The notes under the pieces were generated by a model. It did not search any database. It saw only the letters and a program-made list of their open reading frames with translations, and was not told the DNA's origin. Source: Neoaquamicrobium microcysteis (lineage in GTDB: Bacteria; Pseudomonadota; Alphaproteobacteria; Rhizobiales; Rhizobiaceae). Taken from it: a stretch of DNA of 64,000 bases. This document shows positions 20,905 to 30,100 of the stretch, piece after piece. The DNA is taken from contig NZ_VSZS01000068.1 of NCBI RefSeq assembly GCF_008180155.1, forward strand, positions 434,001 through 498,000. The letters run 5' to 3'. Numbering within the stretch: the stretch's first letter is position 1; each line of letters opens with the position of its first letter. A program made the position numbers and the translations under genes.

Positions 20905-21086
20905 GGCGACATCAAAGCCCGACTTTAAATGCCGCGCAAGCCGCACGCCGCCCGGGCGGTCCCGCCTGCCCGCTGCGCCAGCCTGCCGCACCGCGACACT
21001 CCGCCCCTGCGACAGGGCGCACTTTGACCCTTCGCGCCGCGCGGCCTATCTTGCATCCGGGAGTAGCAAGGAGCCGGAAACCGGAC

Positions 21087-22448
21087 ATGGACGCACTGAT
21101 CCTTTCCCGCCTGCAATTCGCGGCAAACATCTCCTTTCACATCCTGTTTCCAACCATCACCATCGCGCTCGGCTGGGTGCTGCTGTTCTTCAAGCTGCGC
21201 TACAACGCCACCGGCGACACGGCCTGGATGCGCGCCTATTTCTTCTGGGTGAAGGTTTTCGCGCTCTCCTTCGCGCTGGGCGTCGTGTCCGGCATCACCA
21301 TGAGCTTCCAGTTCGGCACCAACTGGCCGGGCTTCATGGAGACGGTCGGCAACATCGCCGGCCCCCTTCTCGCCTACGAGGTTCTCACCGCCTTCTTCCT
21401 GGAGGCCGTTTTCGTCGGCATCATGCTGTTCGGCTTCCGCCGCGTGTCCAACCGCATCCACACGCTGGCGACCTTCCTCGTCGCCTTCGGCACGACGCTG
21501 TCGGCCTTCTGGATTCTCGCGCTCAACTCGTGGATGCAGACGCCGGCCGGCTTCGAGATGCGCGACGGCGTCGCCTACGCGCTCGACTGGTGGGCGATCG
21601 TCTTCAACCCCTCCTTCCCCTACCGCCTCGTGCACATGCTGCTGGCGTCCGGGCTCACCGTCGCCTTCCTCATCGCCGGCATGTCTTCCCTGCGCTATCT
21701 CAAGGGCGACCGCTCCGAATCCATGTGGAAGGCTTTGCGCACCGGCGTCTTCCTTGGCGCCGGCCTCATCCCGCTGCAGATCCTCGCCGGCGACATGCAC
21801 GGCCTCAACACGCTCGAGCACCAGCCCCAGAAGATCGCCGCCATGGAGGCCAACTGGGAAACGCGCGGCAACGTCCCGCTCGTCCTGTTTGCCTGGCCCG
21901 ACGAGGAAGCGCGCGAAAACCGTTTCGAGATCGCCATTCCCAACGGCGCCAGCCTGATCCTCAAGCACAGCCTCGACGGCGTCGTGCCCGGCCTCAACGA
22001 TTATGTCGGCGAGCATCCGCCGGTCGCGCCTGTATTCTGGGGCTTCCGCATCATGGTCGGTGTAGGCATGGCCATGCTCGCGCTGTCATGGGTGACCAGC
22101 TTCTTCCTCATCCGCCGCGCGCAGATGCCGAAGCTTCTCGCCTACGCCTACGCCCCGATGGCATTCTCCGGCTGGGTCGCGACGCTCGCCGGCTGGTACA
22201 CCACCGAGATCGGCCGCCAGCCATGGCTGGTTACGGGCGTGCTGCGCACCGAAGACGCCGTCGGTCCCGTCGCCGCCTCCCATGTCGGCTTCACGCTCGC
22301 GGTCTATGTCGTGCTCTACGTCGTGCTGATGATCGTCTATCTCAGCGTGCTCACCTATCTGGCGCTCAAGGCCGCAGAAGACGGCGACCAATCCCCGCTC
22401 CCTGGCGTCGAAGACCGTGCGCTGGCCCAGCCCATGGCGGGGGAGTGA
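21087..22448 (+). CDS. cydA: Cytochrome bd-type ubiquinol oxidase subunit I
   Basis: A 453-residue inner-membrane subunit carrying the hemes of a bd-type quinol oxidase. It begins MDALILSRLQFAANISFHI with the axial histidine for b595/d, and has the GRQPW loop (EIGRQPWLVTGVLRTEDAV) and about nine membrane helices. It lacks the long Q-loop insertion, like the CIO (CioA) branch. ATG 21087 is the only start giving the family N-terminus. cydB follows after 70 bases. The enzyme reduces oxygen at low tension. Confidence 0.93.
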   Translation: MDALILSRLQFAANISFHILFPTITIALGWVLLFFKLRYNATGDTAWMRAYFFWVKVFALSFALGVVSGITMSFQFGTNWPGFMETVGNIAGPLLAYEVLTAFFLEAVFVGIMLFGFRRVSNRIHTLATFLVAFGTTLSAFWILALNSWMQTPAGFEMRDGVAYALDWWAIVFNPSFPYRLVHMLLASGLTVAFLIAGMSSLRYLKGDRSESMWKALRTGVFLGAGLIPLQILAGDMHGLNTLEHQPQKIAAMEANWETRGNVPLVLFAWPDEEARENRFEIAIPNGASLILKHSLDGVVPGLNDYVGEHPPVAPVFWGFRIMVGVGMAMLALSWVTSFFLIRRAQMPKLLAYAYAPMAFSGWVATLAGWYTTEIGRQPWLVTGVLRTEDAVGPVAASHVGFTLAVYVVLYVVLMIVYLSVLTYLALKAAEDGDQSPLPGVEDRALAQPMAGE

Positions 22449-22518
22449 GGGACATGCTTGTGGCAGCCACCCCCCTCTGGCCTGCCGGCCATCTCCCAAT
22501 CAGCAAGGAAGCTGCCCC

Positions 22519-23523
22519 ATGACCCTCGACTGGCCGTTCCTTCTGCCGCTCATCTTTGCCGGGCTGATGGGCCTGTCGATCCTGATCTACGTCATCCTCG
22601 ACGGGTTCGACCTCGGCATCGGCATCCTCTTTGCCATGGCCGACGAGCAGGAGAAGGACACGATGATCGCGGCCATAGGCCCGTTCTGGGATGCCAACGA
22701 GACGTGGCTGGTGCTGTCGGTGGGCCTGCTGCTGGTGGCGTTTCCCATCGCGCACGGCGTCATCCTCACCGCGCTCTACCTGCCGGTTTTCGCGCTGCTG
22801 GTCGGGCTCATCCTGCGCGGCGTGGCGTTCGATTTCCGCGCCAAGGTGCCGGTGCACCGCAAGCACCGCTGGGATTTCCTGTTCTTCGCGGGTTCGCTCA
22901 CCGCCTCGCTGGCGCAGGGCTACATGCTGGGCGTCTACGTGCTGGGGCTCGACACCGGGTTCGCGGCCTTCGGCTTCGGCGTTCTGGTGGCGCTGTGCCT
23001 GGCCGCTTCCTACGCGGCAATGGGCGCGGCATGGCTGATCTACAAGACCGAGGGCGACCTCCAGCGCAAGGCGGTGCGCTTCCTGCGCTCGGCGCTCGTC
23101 TTCACCGCCGTCGGCATGGTGGCCGTGTCGCTGGCCACCCCGTTCGCCAGCCCGCGCATCTTTGAAAAATGGTTCACCTGGCCCGACATGGCGCTGCTGT
23201 CGCCGCTGCCGGTCATCACGGGCGTGGCCTTCCTGGGCCTGTGGCTGCTCACCTTCCGCCTGCCGGCCAAAGGCGACCGCCACGCGCTCACCCCGTTCCT
23301 CACGCTGGCCGCCATCTTCGCGCTCGGCTTCGCGGGGCTCGCCTATTCGTTCTACCCCTATGTGGTGCCCGACCGGTTCACCCTGTGGGAGGCCGCATCG
23401 GCCACCGAAAGCCTCGGCATCATCCTCGTCGGCACGGCCTTCGTGCTGCCGGTCATGATCGGCGCGTCCTTCTACGTCTACAGCGTCTTTTCCGGCAAGG
23501 CCGGCGACCTGCGGTACGATTGA
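22519..23523 (+). CDS. cydB: Cytochrome bd-type ubiquinol oxidase subunit II
   Basis: A 334-residue membrane protein and partner of CydA. The start MTLDWPFLLPLIFAGLMGLSILIYVILDGFD is characteristic, including the DGFDLG motif, as is the following NETWLV. A good AAGGAAG ribosome site lies upstream of ATG 22519. The last 36 bases of the gene recur almost unchanged at 27063-27098. No small CydX-like frame was seen after the stop. Confidence 0.93.
   Translation: MTLDWPFLLPLIFAGLMGLSILIYVILDGFDLGIGILFAMADEQEKDTMIAAIGPFWDANETWLVLSVGLLLVAFPIAHGVILTALYLPVFALLVGLILRGVAFDFRAKVPVHRKHRWDFLFFAGSLTASLAQGYMLGVYVLGLDTGFAAFGFGVLVALCLAASYAAMGAAWLIYKTEGDLQRKAVRFLRSALVFTAVGMVAVSLATPFASPRIFEKWFTWPDMALLSPLPVITGVAFLGLWLLTFRLPAKGDRHALTPFLTLAAIFALGFAGLAYSFYPYVVPDRFTLWEAASATESLGIILVGTAFVLPVMIGASFYVYSVFSGKAGDLRYD
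23488..23523 (+). repeat. Direct repeat, copy 1 (cydB 3' end)
   Basis: The final 36 bases of cydB, including its stop codon, match 27063-27098 at 32 of 36 positions in the same orientation. The two copies bracket the two-component system and two secreted-protein genes. Confidence 0.6.
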
Positions 23524-23543
23524 TAATATCTGACGGGATGTCA

Positions 23544-23555
23544 GACCAAGGTCCG
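23544..23555. promoter_or_regulatory. Shared palindrome, copy 1 (upstream of the histidine kinase)
   Basis: GACCAAGGTCCG lies 58 bases before the kinase start. The same GACC-WW-GGTCCG motif occurs upstream of both secreted-protein genes at 26304 and 27047. It is a candidate binding site for the adjacent response regulator. Confidence 0.5.
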
Positions 23556-23613
23556 GCCCTCCTCGCTCCTTTGTCCGATTGCGGGCGGCATGGCCGAGGT
23601 TTAGCATCCAGCC

Positions 23614-25029
23614 ATGCTCCACTCGTCGCGTCTCGCCTGGCTGCGCACCGTTCGGGACCGGTTTACCGCGCTCGACCTGCGCGCGCAGTTCGCCATCGCC
23701 GGGAGCATCGTCGCCGCGACCGCGATGCTGGCGATCGGCAACTGGGTCGCGGCCCGCATTTCGGTCGATCTCGTGGAAGCGTCCGCTGTGGCGAGCGCCC
23801 GTTACATGGACAGCTTCATCGCCCCTCTCGCCCAGGAGCTTGCCGAACGCGACACGCTGTCCATCGGCCCTATCCGAGCAATCGAGGAGATTCTCGAAAG
23901 CGAGGCGCTGAGGGGCCGCGTCGTCTCGATCAAGCTTTGGAAGCCGGACGGAACGCTGGCCTACGCGCAAGACCTGTCGCAGGTCGGGCTCAGGTTCGAA
24001 CCGGGCGAAAGCCTGCGCGCCGCGTTCGCCGGGGCGACCGTCACCGAGCTTGACCGGCTCGAAGACGCCGAAAACGCCCGCGACGCGAGGCTGGGTATCC
24101 CGCTGCTGGAGATATACAGCCCGATCAGGGCGGCCTGGAGCGGCAACGTCATCGCGGTCGCGGAGTTTTACGAGAACGCCACCACGCTTGCGGCGGAGGT
24201 CAACCGCGCGCGCCTGCAGGGCTGGGCGGTCACCGGGCTGGCCACGTTGGCGATCGGGCTGGCGCTTTTCGGCGTCGTCCACCGGGGCGAACGCATCATC
24301 ACGCAGCAGCGCAAAGCCCTGGCCCAGCGCTTCGCCGACATGAAGGCGCTCGCCGAGCAGAACAACCGCCTGCGCCGGCGCGCCGAAGACGCCTCGCGTC
24401 GTGTGGTGGAGATCAACGAGGCCAATCTGCGCCGCGTGAGCGCCGACCTCCACGATGGCCCGGCGCAACTCGTCGGCTTTGCGTCGATGCGTCTTGCGGC
24501 GGTGCGCAGCGGCCGCACGTCGCGAAGCGGCGAGGCGCTGACGGAGGTGGCCGAGGCTCTGTCGAAGGCTATGGACGAGATACGCGAAATCTCGCGTGGC
24601 CTCGTACTGCCCGAGCTCACCCACCTCGACCTTGGAGGCACCGTCGAGCGCGCCATCGACTCGCACGAGATGCGCAGCCACTCGACTGTCGGGCGCGATC
24701 TGCACCTCCAGCAGATCGATGCCGCGCCCGCCCTGAAGATATGCGCCTACCGTTTTGTGCAGGAGGGTCTGAACAACGCCTGGAGGCATGCCGGCGGTGG
24801 CGACCAGCGCGTTGCGGGCGGCTTGCGCGATGGGCGTCTGTATCTCTCCATCCGCAATCCTGTGCCGCAGCCCGCCGACCCGGCGCGTGAACCGGCCCAG
24901 GGCATGGGGCTTCCGGGGCTGCGAGAGCGTGTCGAAAGCCTGGGGGGCACGCTGCGCTTCGAGATCGATGGCAGCGAGGCGCTTCTTGCGATGGATATCG
25001 AGCTGCGAAAGGACGCCGCAAGTGGCTAG
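23614..25029 (+). CDS. Sensor histidine kinase, NarX/DegS type (HisKA_3)
   Basis: A 471-residue membrane sensor. One membrane helix lies near residues 25-48, followed by a periplasmic sensing region of about 150 residues and a second helix near residues 203-222. A coiled signalling linker comes next, then a HisKA_3 dimerisation domain with the phospho-acceptor in DLHDGPAQLVGFASMRL. The HATPase region contains the N-box RFVQEGLNNAWRHA and the glycine box GMGLPGLRERVESLGG. It overlaps the response-regulator gene by eight bases. The signal is unknown. Confidence 0.9.
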   Translation: MLHSSRLAWLRTVRDRFTALDLRAQFAIAGSIVAATAMLAIGNWVAARISVDLVEASAVASARYMDSFIAPLAQELAERDTLSIGPIRAIEEILESEALRGRVVSIKLWKPDGTLAYAQDLSQVGLRFEPGESLRAAFAGATVTELDRLEDAENARDARLGIPLLEIYSPIRAAWSGNVIAVAEFYENATTLAAEVNRARLQGWAVTGLATLAIGLALFGVVHRGERIITQQRKALAQRFADMKALAEQNNRLRRRAEDASRRVVEINEANLRRVSADLHDGPAQLVGFASMRLAAVRSGRTSRSGEALTEVAEALSKAMDEIREISRGLVLPELTHLDLGGTVERAIDSHEMRSHSTVGRDLHLQQIDAAPALKICAYRFVQEGLNNAWRHAGGGDQRVAGGLRDGRLYLSIRNPVPQPADPAREPAQGMGLPGLRERVESLGGTLRFEIDGSEALLAMDIELRKDAASG

Positions 25030-25684
25030 CGACAGACAGACCATCCGCCTGGTGGTGGTCGATGACCATCCCATCTACCGCTCCGGCGTCATCGCTACCC
25101 TGCGAGACTACGACGACATCGCTGTCGTCGGTCAGGGCGCCTCGGCGAGCGACGCGATCGAGCTCATGCGCACCGCAAGGCCCGATGTGGCTCTTCTCGA
25201 CATTTCGATGCCCGGCAACGGCGTCGCGGCGGTAGGCGCGATACTGGCCGAGAAACCCGACGCCCGGGTGGTGATGCTCACCGTCTCCGAAGACGACGAC
25301 GACGTGATGAACGCACTGAAGAACGGCGCGGCCGGCTACGCGCTCAAGGGCATCGGCGGCGACGACCTCATCGCCATAATTCGCGACATCCATGCCGGCG
25401 AGACCTATGTCTCGCCCAAGCTTGCCGGACGGTTGCTCAAGCAGGGCCAGTCGCGGGCAGGCCATGGTCCGGGCGATGCGCTGGACCTTCTGTCGCCGCG
25501 TGAGCGAGGCGTGCTCGACCTCCTTTCGGACGGGCTCAGCAACAAGGAGATCGGGCTGCGGCTGGGCCTTCAGGAAAAGACCGTCAAGCACCATATGACG
25601 CAGATCATGCAGAAGCTGCGGGTGCGCAACCGCGTCGAGGCCGCGGTGTTCGCCCGCCTGCGCCGCGAGCGCCTCGGGCCTTGA
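25022..25684 (+). CDS. NarL/FixJ-family response regulator
   Basis: A 220-residue regulator beginning at GTG 25022 inside the end of the kinase gene. The receiver domain shows VVVDDHP with acidic pocket, the phospho-acceptor in VALLDISMP (near Asp55), and the conserved Thr/Lys region (MLTVSEDDD, GYALKGIGGDDL). The C-terminal LuxR-type HTH runs LSPRERGVLDLLSDGLSNKEIGLRLGLQEKTVKHHM. It should bind a palindromic promoter site; GACC-WW-GGTCCG, found three times in this neighbourhood, is the best candidate. Confidence 0.92.
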   Translation: MASDRQTIRLVVVDDHPIYRSGVIATLRDYDDIAVVGQGASASDAIELMRTARPDVALLDISMPGNGVAAVGAILAEKPDARVVMLTVSEDDDDVMNALKNGAAGYALKGIGGDDLIAIIRDIHAGETYVSPKLAGRLLKQGQSRAGHGPGDALDLLSPRERGVLDLLSDGLSNKEIGLRLGLQEKTVKHHMTQIMQKLRVRNRVEAAVFARLRRERLGP

Positions 25685-25700
25685 GCGCGGCGGCGGGCGC

Positions 25701-26222
25701 TCAGCGCCGGGCCGCCTCCATCCGCTGGAAGTCGAGGCGGCTGGCCGCGCGGCCCACCACCTGCCTTCCCTGGCCGTCGAAGAGCCCGTAGCGGCCGTTG
25801 GAGATCACTTCGCGCCAGCCGTCGCTGTATTGCAGCTCTATCGACGATCCGCTGGTGCGGGAGCGTGCCACGGAGCCGAAGGCGTCGAGCGCGCTCTTGA
25901 ACCGGCTTACGGCATCGTTGCCCGCACGGTCGTCGCCCGACCGATGACCCGATCGCCCGCCGCCATCATCCTCTCCATCCGAATCTCGGCTGCCCGAATT
26001 GTCGCCGTCCCCATCGCCAGAACCGTCCGAGCCATGGCCGGAGTTGTCGCCGTCCCCATCGCCGGAGCCGTCCGAGCCGTGTCCGGAACCATCCCCTCCG
26101 TCGCCGTCCGAACCGCTGCCGCTTTCCGCGTGAGCGGGATGCGCAGTGGCAAGGAGGGCCAGCGGGACGCCAGCTCCCAGGGTCACCGCCAGCACGACTG
26201 CAAGGCCCTTGATCGTGTTCAT
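25701..26222 (-). CDS. Secreted Ser/Gly/Asp-rich protein with a conserved-looking C-terminal domain
   Basis: A 173-residue protein. A signal peptide (MNTIKGLAVVLAVTLGAGVPLALLA, cut near AHAES) leads into a low-complexity acidic stretch of about 60 residues. That stretch includes a 15-residue unit duplicated in tandem (45-base repeats at 26001 and 26046). A folded-looking end follows: SRFKSALDAFGSV, then GWREVISNGRYGLFDGQGRQVVGRAASRLDF. I recall similar endings in other rhizobial proteins but no assigned function. It is convergent with the response regulator, with the shared palindrome upstream. The acidic repeats may bind calcium or other metals (inference). Confidence 0.75.
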   Translation of the reverse strand: MNTIKGLAVVLAVTLGAGVPLALLATAHPAHAESGSGSDGDGGDGSGHGSDGSGDGDGDNSGHGSDGSGDGDGDNSGSRDSDGEDDGGGRSGHRSGDDRAGNDAVSRFKSALDAFGSVARSRTSGSSIELQYSDGWREVISNGRYGLFDGQGRQVVGRAASRLDFQRMEAARR

Positions 26223-26288
26223 GCGCGTATCGATTGCCCGATCTCCGGTTGGGTGGGCGTTCGGCTGCCACCATCCTAGCGCCGAAGC

Positions 26289-26330
26289 GCGCCGCCGTCA
26301 TGGGACCAAGGTCCGACGTGACGGCGGCGC
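26289..26330. promoter_or_regulatory. Nested palindromes between the two secreted-protein genes (shared motif, copy 2)
   Basis: Perfect 12-base outer arms (26289-26300 and 26319-26330) enclose a perfect 12-base inner palindrome GGACCAAGGTCC (26303-26314). The inner part is the motif also found before the kinase and before the 26914 gene. The outer stem could fold in RNA as a terminator for the upstream gene, although no T-tract follows. The inner site lies 81 bases before the 26222 start. Confidence 0.55.
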
Positions 26331-26353
26331 AAGTCCATGGTGGCGCTGCCGGC

Positions 26354-26914
26354 CTATCGGTCGCCATGCCCCTGGTCGGGCGTTCCGTCGTCATCGGGCG
26401 AATTGCCGGATGCGCGCGGCCGGTCCCCTCGCCCCTGGTCGGGCGTGCCGTCATCATCCCCGGAGCCACCCGTACCCGGCGCGTCGCCCGGGCCCTGGTC
26501 CGGCGTACCGTCGTCGTCCGTCGAACCACCACCGCCGCCGCCGCGATCGTCACCGCCTCGGTCGTCACCACCTCTGCCGCCGTGGTCGTCACCACCACGG
26601 TCGTCACCGCCTCTGCCGCCGTGGTCATCGCCGCCGCGGTCATCGCCGCCTCTGCCGCCGTGGTCATCGCCGCCGCGGTCATCGCCGCCATGGTCGTCAC
26701 CACCGCGGTCGTCTCCGCCATGGTCATCGCCGCCGCGGTCGTCTCCGCCGCCGCGGCCGCTGTTGCCGCCGTCATCGCTGCCATGCGCGTATGCGCTCGA
26801 CCATTTGAGCGCCGGAACGCCGTTCTGCATCGAGAGCGCAACCGGCATCGCCGCAATCGCGATTGCCGCGCCCAGCGCGCTGGTGCGCAAAAGTCTGCTT
26901 GAAAGTTCTTTCAT
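26354..26914 (-). CDS. Secreted Gly/Asp/Arg/His repeat protein with calcium-loop-like tail
   Basis: A 186-residue protein. A signal peptide of about 44 residues ends at SSAYAHG. A central stretch (about residues 46-125) is built of GGDDRGGDDHGG-type units, several in 13-residue (39-base) periods. Three C-terminal copies of DDDGTPDQG-x-GD follow, resembling thrombospondin type 3 or EF-loop calcium ligands. A GAGG ribosome site lies eight bases before ATG 26914. The family is not recognised. Dense Asp/His suggests metal binding outside the inner membrane (inference). Repeats may vary in number between strains. Confidence 0.75.
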   Translation of the reverse strand: MKELSSRLLRTSALGAAIAIAAMPVALSMQNGVPALKWSSAYAHGSDDGGNSGRGGGDDRGGDDHGGDDRGGDDHGGDDRGGDDHGGRGGDDRGGDDHGGRGGDDRGGDDHGGRGGDDRGGDDRGGGGGGSTDDDGTPDQGPGDAPGTGGSGDDDGTPDQGRGDRPRASGNSPDDDGTPDQGHGDR

Positions 26915-27046
26915 GACACGGTCCTCTCTTGTCGGTCGGGTGATCCGGATCGATCACCTGGCGCGAGACAAGACCCGTCAGCGTCGCAAATCCATCCGTC
27001 CGGGACCTCTGCGCGGGCGGTTCAGACCTCCTCGGCCAGCACGCGC

Positions 27047-27058
27047 GACCATGGTCCG
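27047..27058. promoter_or_regulatory. Shared palindrome, copy 3 (upstream of the 26914 gene)
   Basis: GACCATGGTCCG, differing from copies 1 and 2 only in the central dinucleotide, lies 133 bases upstream of the minus-strand gene that starts at 26914. Confidence 0.5.
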
Positions 27059-27062
27059 ATAT

Positions 27063-27098
27063 TTTTCCGGCACGGCCGGCGACCTGTGGTCCGGTTGA
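27063..27098 (+). repeat. Direct repeat, copy 2 (cydB 3'-end remnant)
   Basis: A copy of the cydB end with four mismatches over 36 bases. In the corresponding frame it reads FSGTAGDLWSG-stop against FSGKAGDLRYD-stop in cydB. It lies three bases beyond the stop of the restriction-modification gene. Confidence 0.6.
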
Positions 27099-27101
27099 GG
27101 C

Positions 27102-30100
27102 TCAGGCGGCGCGGCGCGCGGTGAATTTGCCGTCAGGCAGCGCGGTCACGCGGCCGTAGCGCGCCAGCGTGACCAGAACCTGCCCGACGCGCGCCTCGAT
27201 ACGCTTGCCCCCGCCCTTGAACGCCCGGGCGATCGCGCCGGCGTCCATGGCACCGGCATTGGCGGCCAGAAGCGCCTCGATGGCCAGTGGCTGTTCGTGG
27301 CGATCCTTGGGAAAGACCGGCTTGCCCGCATCAATCGCCACCACGGTCTCGCCCAGGTCGAGCTCTCCGGTCCTGGCCTTGGCGCCCTTGGCGAAGCGCG
27401 GCACCTGATAGTCGGGCCGCAGCCAGCGCACATGGCCGTCTGCCTCCTCACGCGCGCGCTCGGCATTCAGCGCCACCAGCCGCTCCAGAATCTGCTCGTC
27501 CGACAAGTCCTCCGGCCAGCCATAGGCCTGCGCCGTCAGCCGGTCGATCGTCTCGTGCAGTTCCTTGAGGATCAGCACCAGCCCGCGCTCCTTCACATCC
27601 TCGTCCTTGTCGGTCAGCTCGGTTCCCGCCTTCAGCTTTTCGAGCACGTTGTAGAGCCCCGTCAGCGTCAGATCGGGATGGTCGGCCAGCACCTTCTTGC
27701 GCAACGCATCCAGTTCCTCGCCTGCGTCGCGGAGTTGCTGGCGCAGATCTTCCGAGGGATCAGGGAAGGGGAAGGGGTCGAAGCAGCGCGATTTTGAATA
27801 GCGCGGGTCGTTGCCATAGCCGAGCCAGCCACCCATGACCGGTGCCCAACTCGTATGGATACGGCTCGACAGAATTGCCAGCGTGGCAGCGTCGGCATCG
27901 GCGACTACAACGATCATGTTGTCGGCCATCACCGACGCGTTCAGAAACTGAAAGACACGGTGCTTCGTCGTCTCGACCGTTGCGATGTAGCGCGGAAGCC
28001 CTTCTAAGGCTGGGCGCAAATCCTTCCGAGGCTCCCCGAATATCCACCAATTGTCTTTGTAGCTCTGCCGCGCGTTCCATTCTCGGCCAAGCTTGCGACC
28101 GTCTTTGTCTACACGTGGCTGCCCGTTTTCTTCGAGGTCGTATCGTACGCGTTCCATCAGATGCTGATACACCTCCGGAAATCGATGCCGCAGGTCCGAG
28201 GCTGACAATCCGAACAGATCGATGACCATCGCGTTTCGGGACCGCGCGGTCAGATCGCGCCCGTTTCGGTATTCGCGGATATGGTGCTCCAGCCCGTCGA
28301 TGCGGCCGAGACCGAGATGCTTCGCTTGCGTAGGCGTGATGATGAAGCCAGCGCCCATCAATTGGACACCACGCGAACTAAGGCCGCGAGTCGCCTGCAA
28401 CCCCTCTGCCCGTGTGAGGTTCAATCCAACGGATAGGTCAGAATTAACCGCACCCGTCCGCCCCACATACTCGATCAGCGGTTCGTCGCTGCCCAGCCCA
28501 TCCTCGCGCGTCGTCTCCAGCAACAACCCATTGCGCTTGCCCGCTTCGCCGACCGTCATGGCGATCCGCACGGCGGCGCTGTCCTTGGTCGCCTTGGTCC
28601 ATGGATGGTCCGGAATGGCGTAGATCAGGCTGACAGGCTTCTTGGCCGTCAGGTGCCGCTCCATCACCCGGCGCTGGAACACCTGGCTGATGGAGTTGGT
28701 CGTCACCAGTCCGAAGCGCTTGAGCGGCGTCTTCTTCGCCGTCAGCAGTTCGGCCGCGCGGTCCCACCAGTACATGACGAAATCCGCACTTTCGTTCATG
28801 TGCTTGTGAACCCGCCACAGCGTCTCGACATAGCCTCCGCCCAGCCGCGAGCGCAAATCCTTGCCGCCCATGAACGGCGGGTTGCCCACGATGAACTCCG
28901 CGTCCGGCCAGTCCGGGCGGCGCGCATTCGGATAGGTCTCCGCCCGCTTGCCGTCCTGGTCCACCACCGTCGGCACGGGATAGCCGTCCCATGTCAGCAC
29001 CGCGTCATACCCTTCGCGGCGGCCGAAATTGATGTTCCTGAACGCCTTCAAAATCGGCTCGGACGGGTGCCCGTCGCGCGTGCGGTAGTGCTGTTGCAGA
29101 TAGCCGATCCAGACGACCAGTTCGGCAATAGCCGCCGCGCGCGGGTTCAGCTCAAGCCCCAGAAACTGGTGCGGGTCGACCGTCTCGCGCTCGAGCCCGA
29201 GCGATTCCGGCACGCCCAGCCGCGCCAGCGTTTCCAGCACCTCGCCTTCCAGCTTCTTCATCAGTTCAAGGCTGACATAGAGGAAATTGCCCGTGCCGCA
29301 CGCCGGGTCCAGCACCCGCGTCGTGCAAAGCTGGTGGTGGTAGCCACGCACGATGGCGACGGCCTTGTCCTCGTCGCCGCTTTCCTTGGCATCTTCCGCT
29401 TGGGTCAGCGCCTTTTGCCAGTCGGCCCGCAACGGTTCCATCACCGTCACTTCCACCAGACGCTGCACATAGGCGCGCGGCGTATAGTGCGCGCCCAGCT
29501 TGCGGCGCTCGCCGGGCTCCAGCGCCTGTTCCAGCAGCGTGCCGAAAATCGCCGGATCGACCTCGGTCCATTTCGCCCTTGCCGCTTCCAGCAACTCGCC
29601 GATTTCCTCGCGGCCGAGCGGGAAGGCGCGCGCTTCCTTGAACAGATTGCCGTTGAAGTGACGCAGGCGCTCCTTGAAGGCCGAGAAGAAGCGCTTGTCC
29701 TGCGCCGGCTCGTCCATCTTCGCCCACAATTCCTCGATCATCGGCAGGAAGGCTGCGGGCGAGGCGATGCAGTCGGAGAGAAGCTCGGTGAACTTGCCCC
29801 TCGGCAGGAGGTCGACGTCCTCGGCGAACATCGTGAAGATGCATCGCATCAGGAAATGCGCGACCTCTTCGGGCGGGTGCTTTTCCTCCAGTGCCTTGCT
29901 CACCTCCGCCAGCCGCTTGGCGATCGCACGCGTGACCCGTGCCGCTTCCCTGGCCGGATCGAGGCTCGACGGATCGGTGAAGATCGTCGCCAGCAGCGCG
30001 CGGATTTCCTCCCGGCGCAAATCCTCCATATAGATGCGGAAGCCCTTGCGGTCGGGAAACTGGCCGTAGGCGCGGCCGGTGCCGGTGAAATCGGCGAAGA

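Noticed and set aside
22366-25074. A 902-codon open frame on the minus strand
   Set aside because: It lies antisense to cydB and the histidine kinase, with composition typical of mirror frames and no recognisable motif.
26518-26770. CRISPR-like regular repeats
   Set aside because: The periodic DNA encodes GGDDRGGDDHGG units in a single frame with a signal peptide. There are no spacers and no cas genes.
27081-27094. GACCTGTGGTCCGG as a fourth copy of the regulator palindrome
   Set aside because: The spacer is three bases instead of two, and the sequence is explained by the cydB-end repeat.
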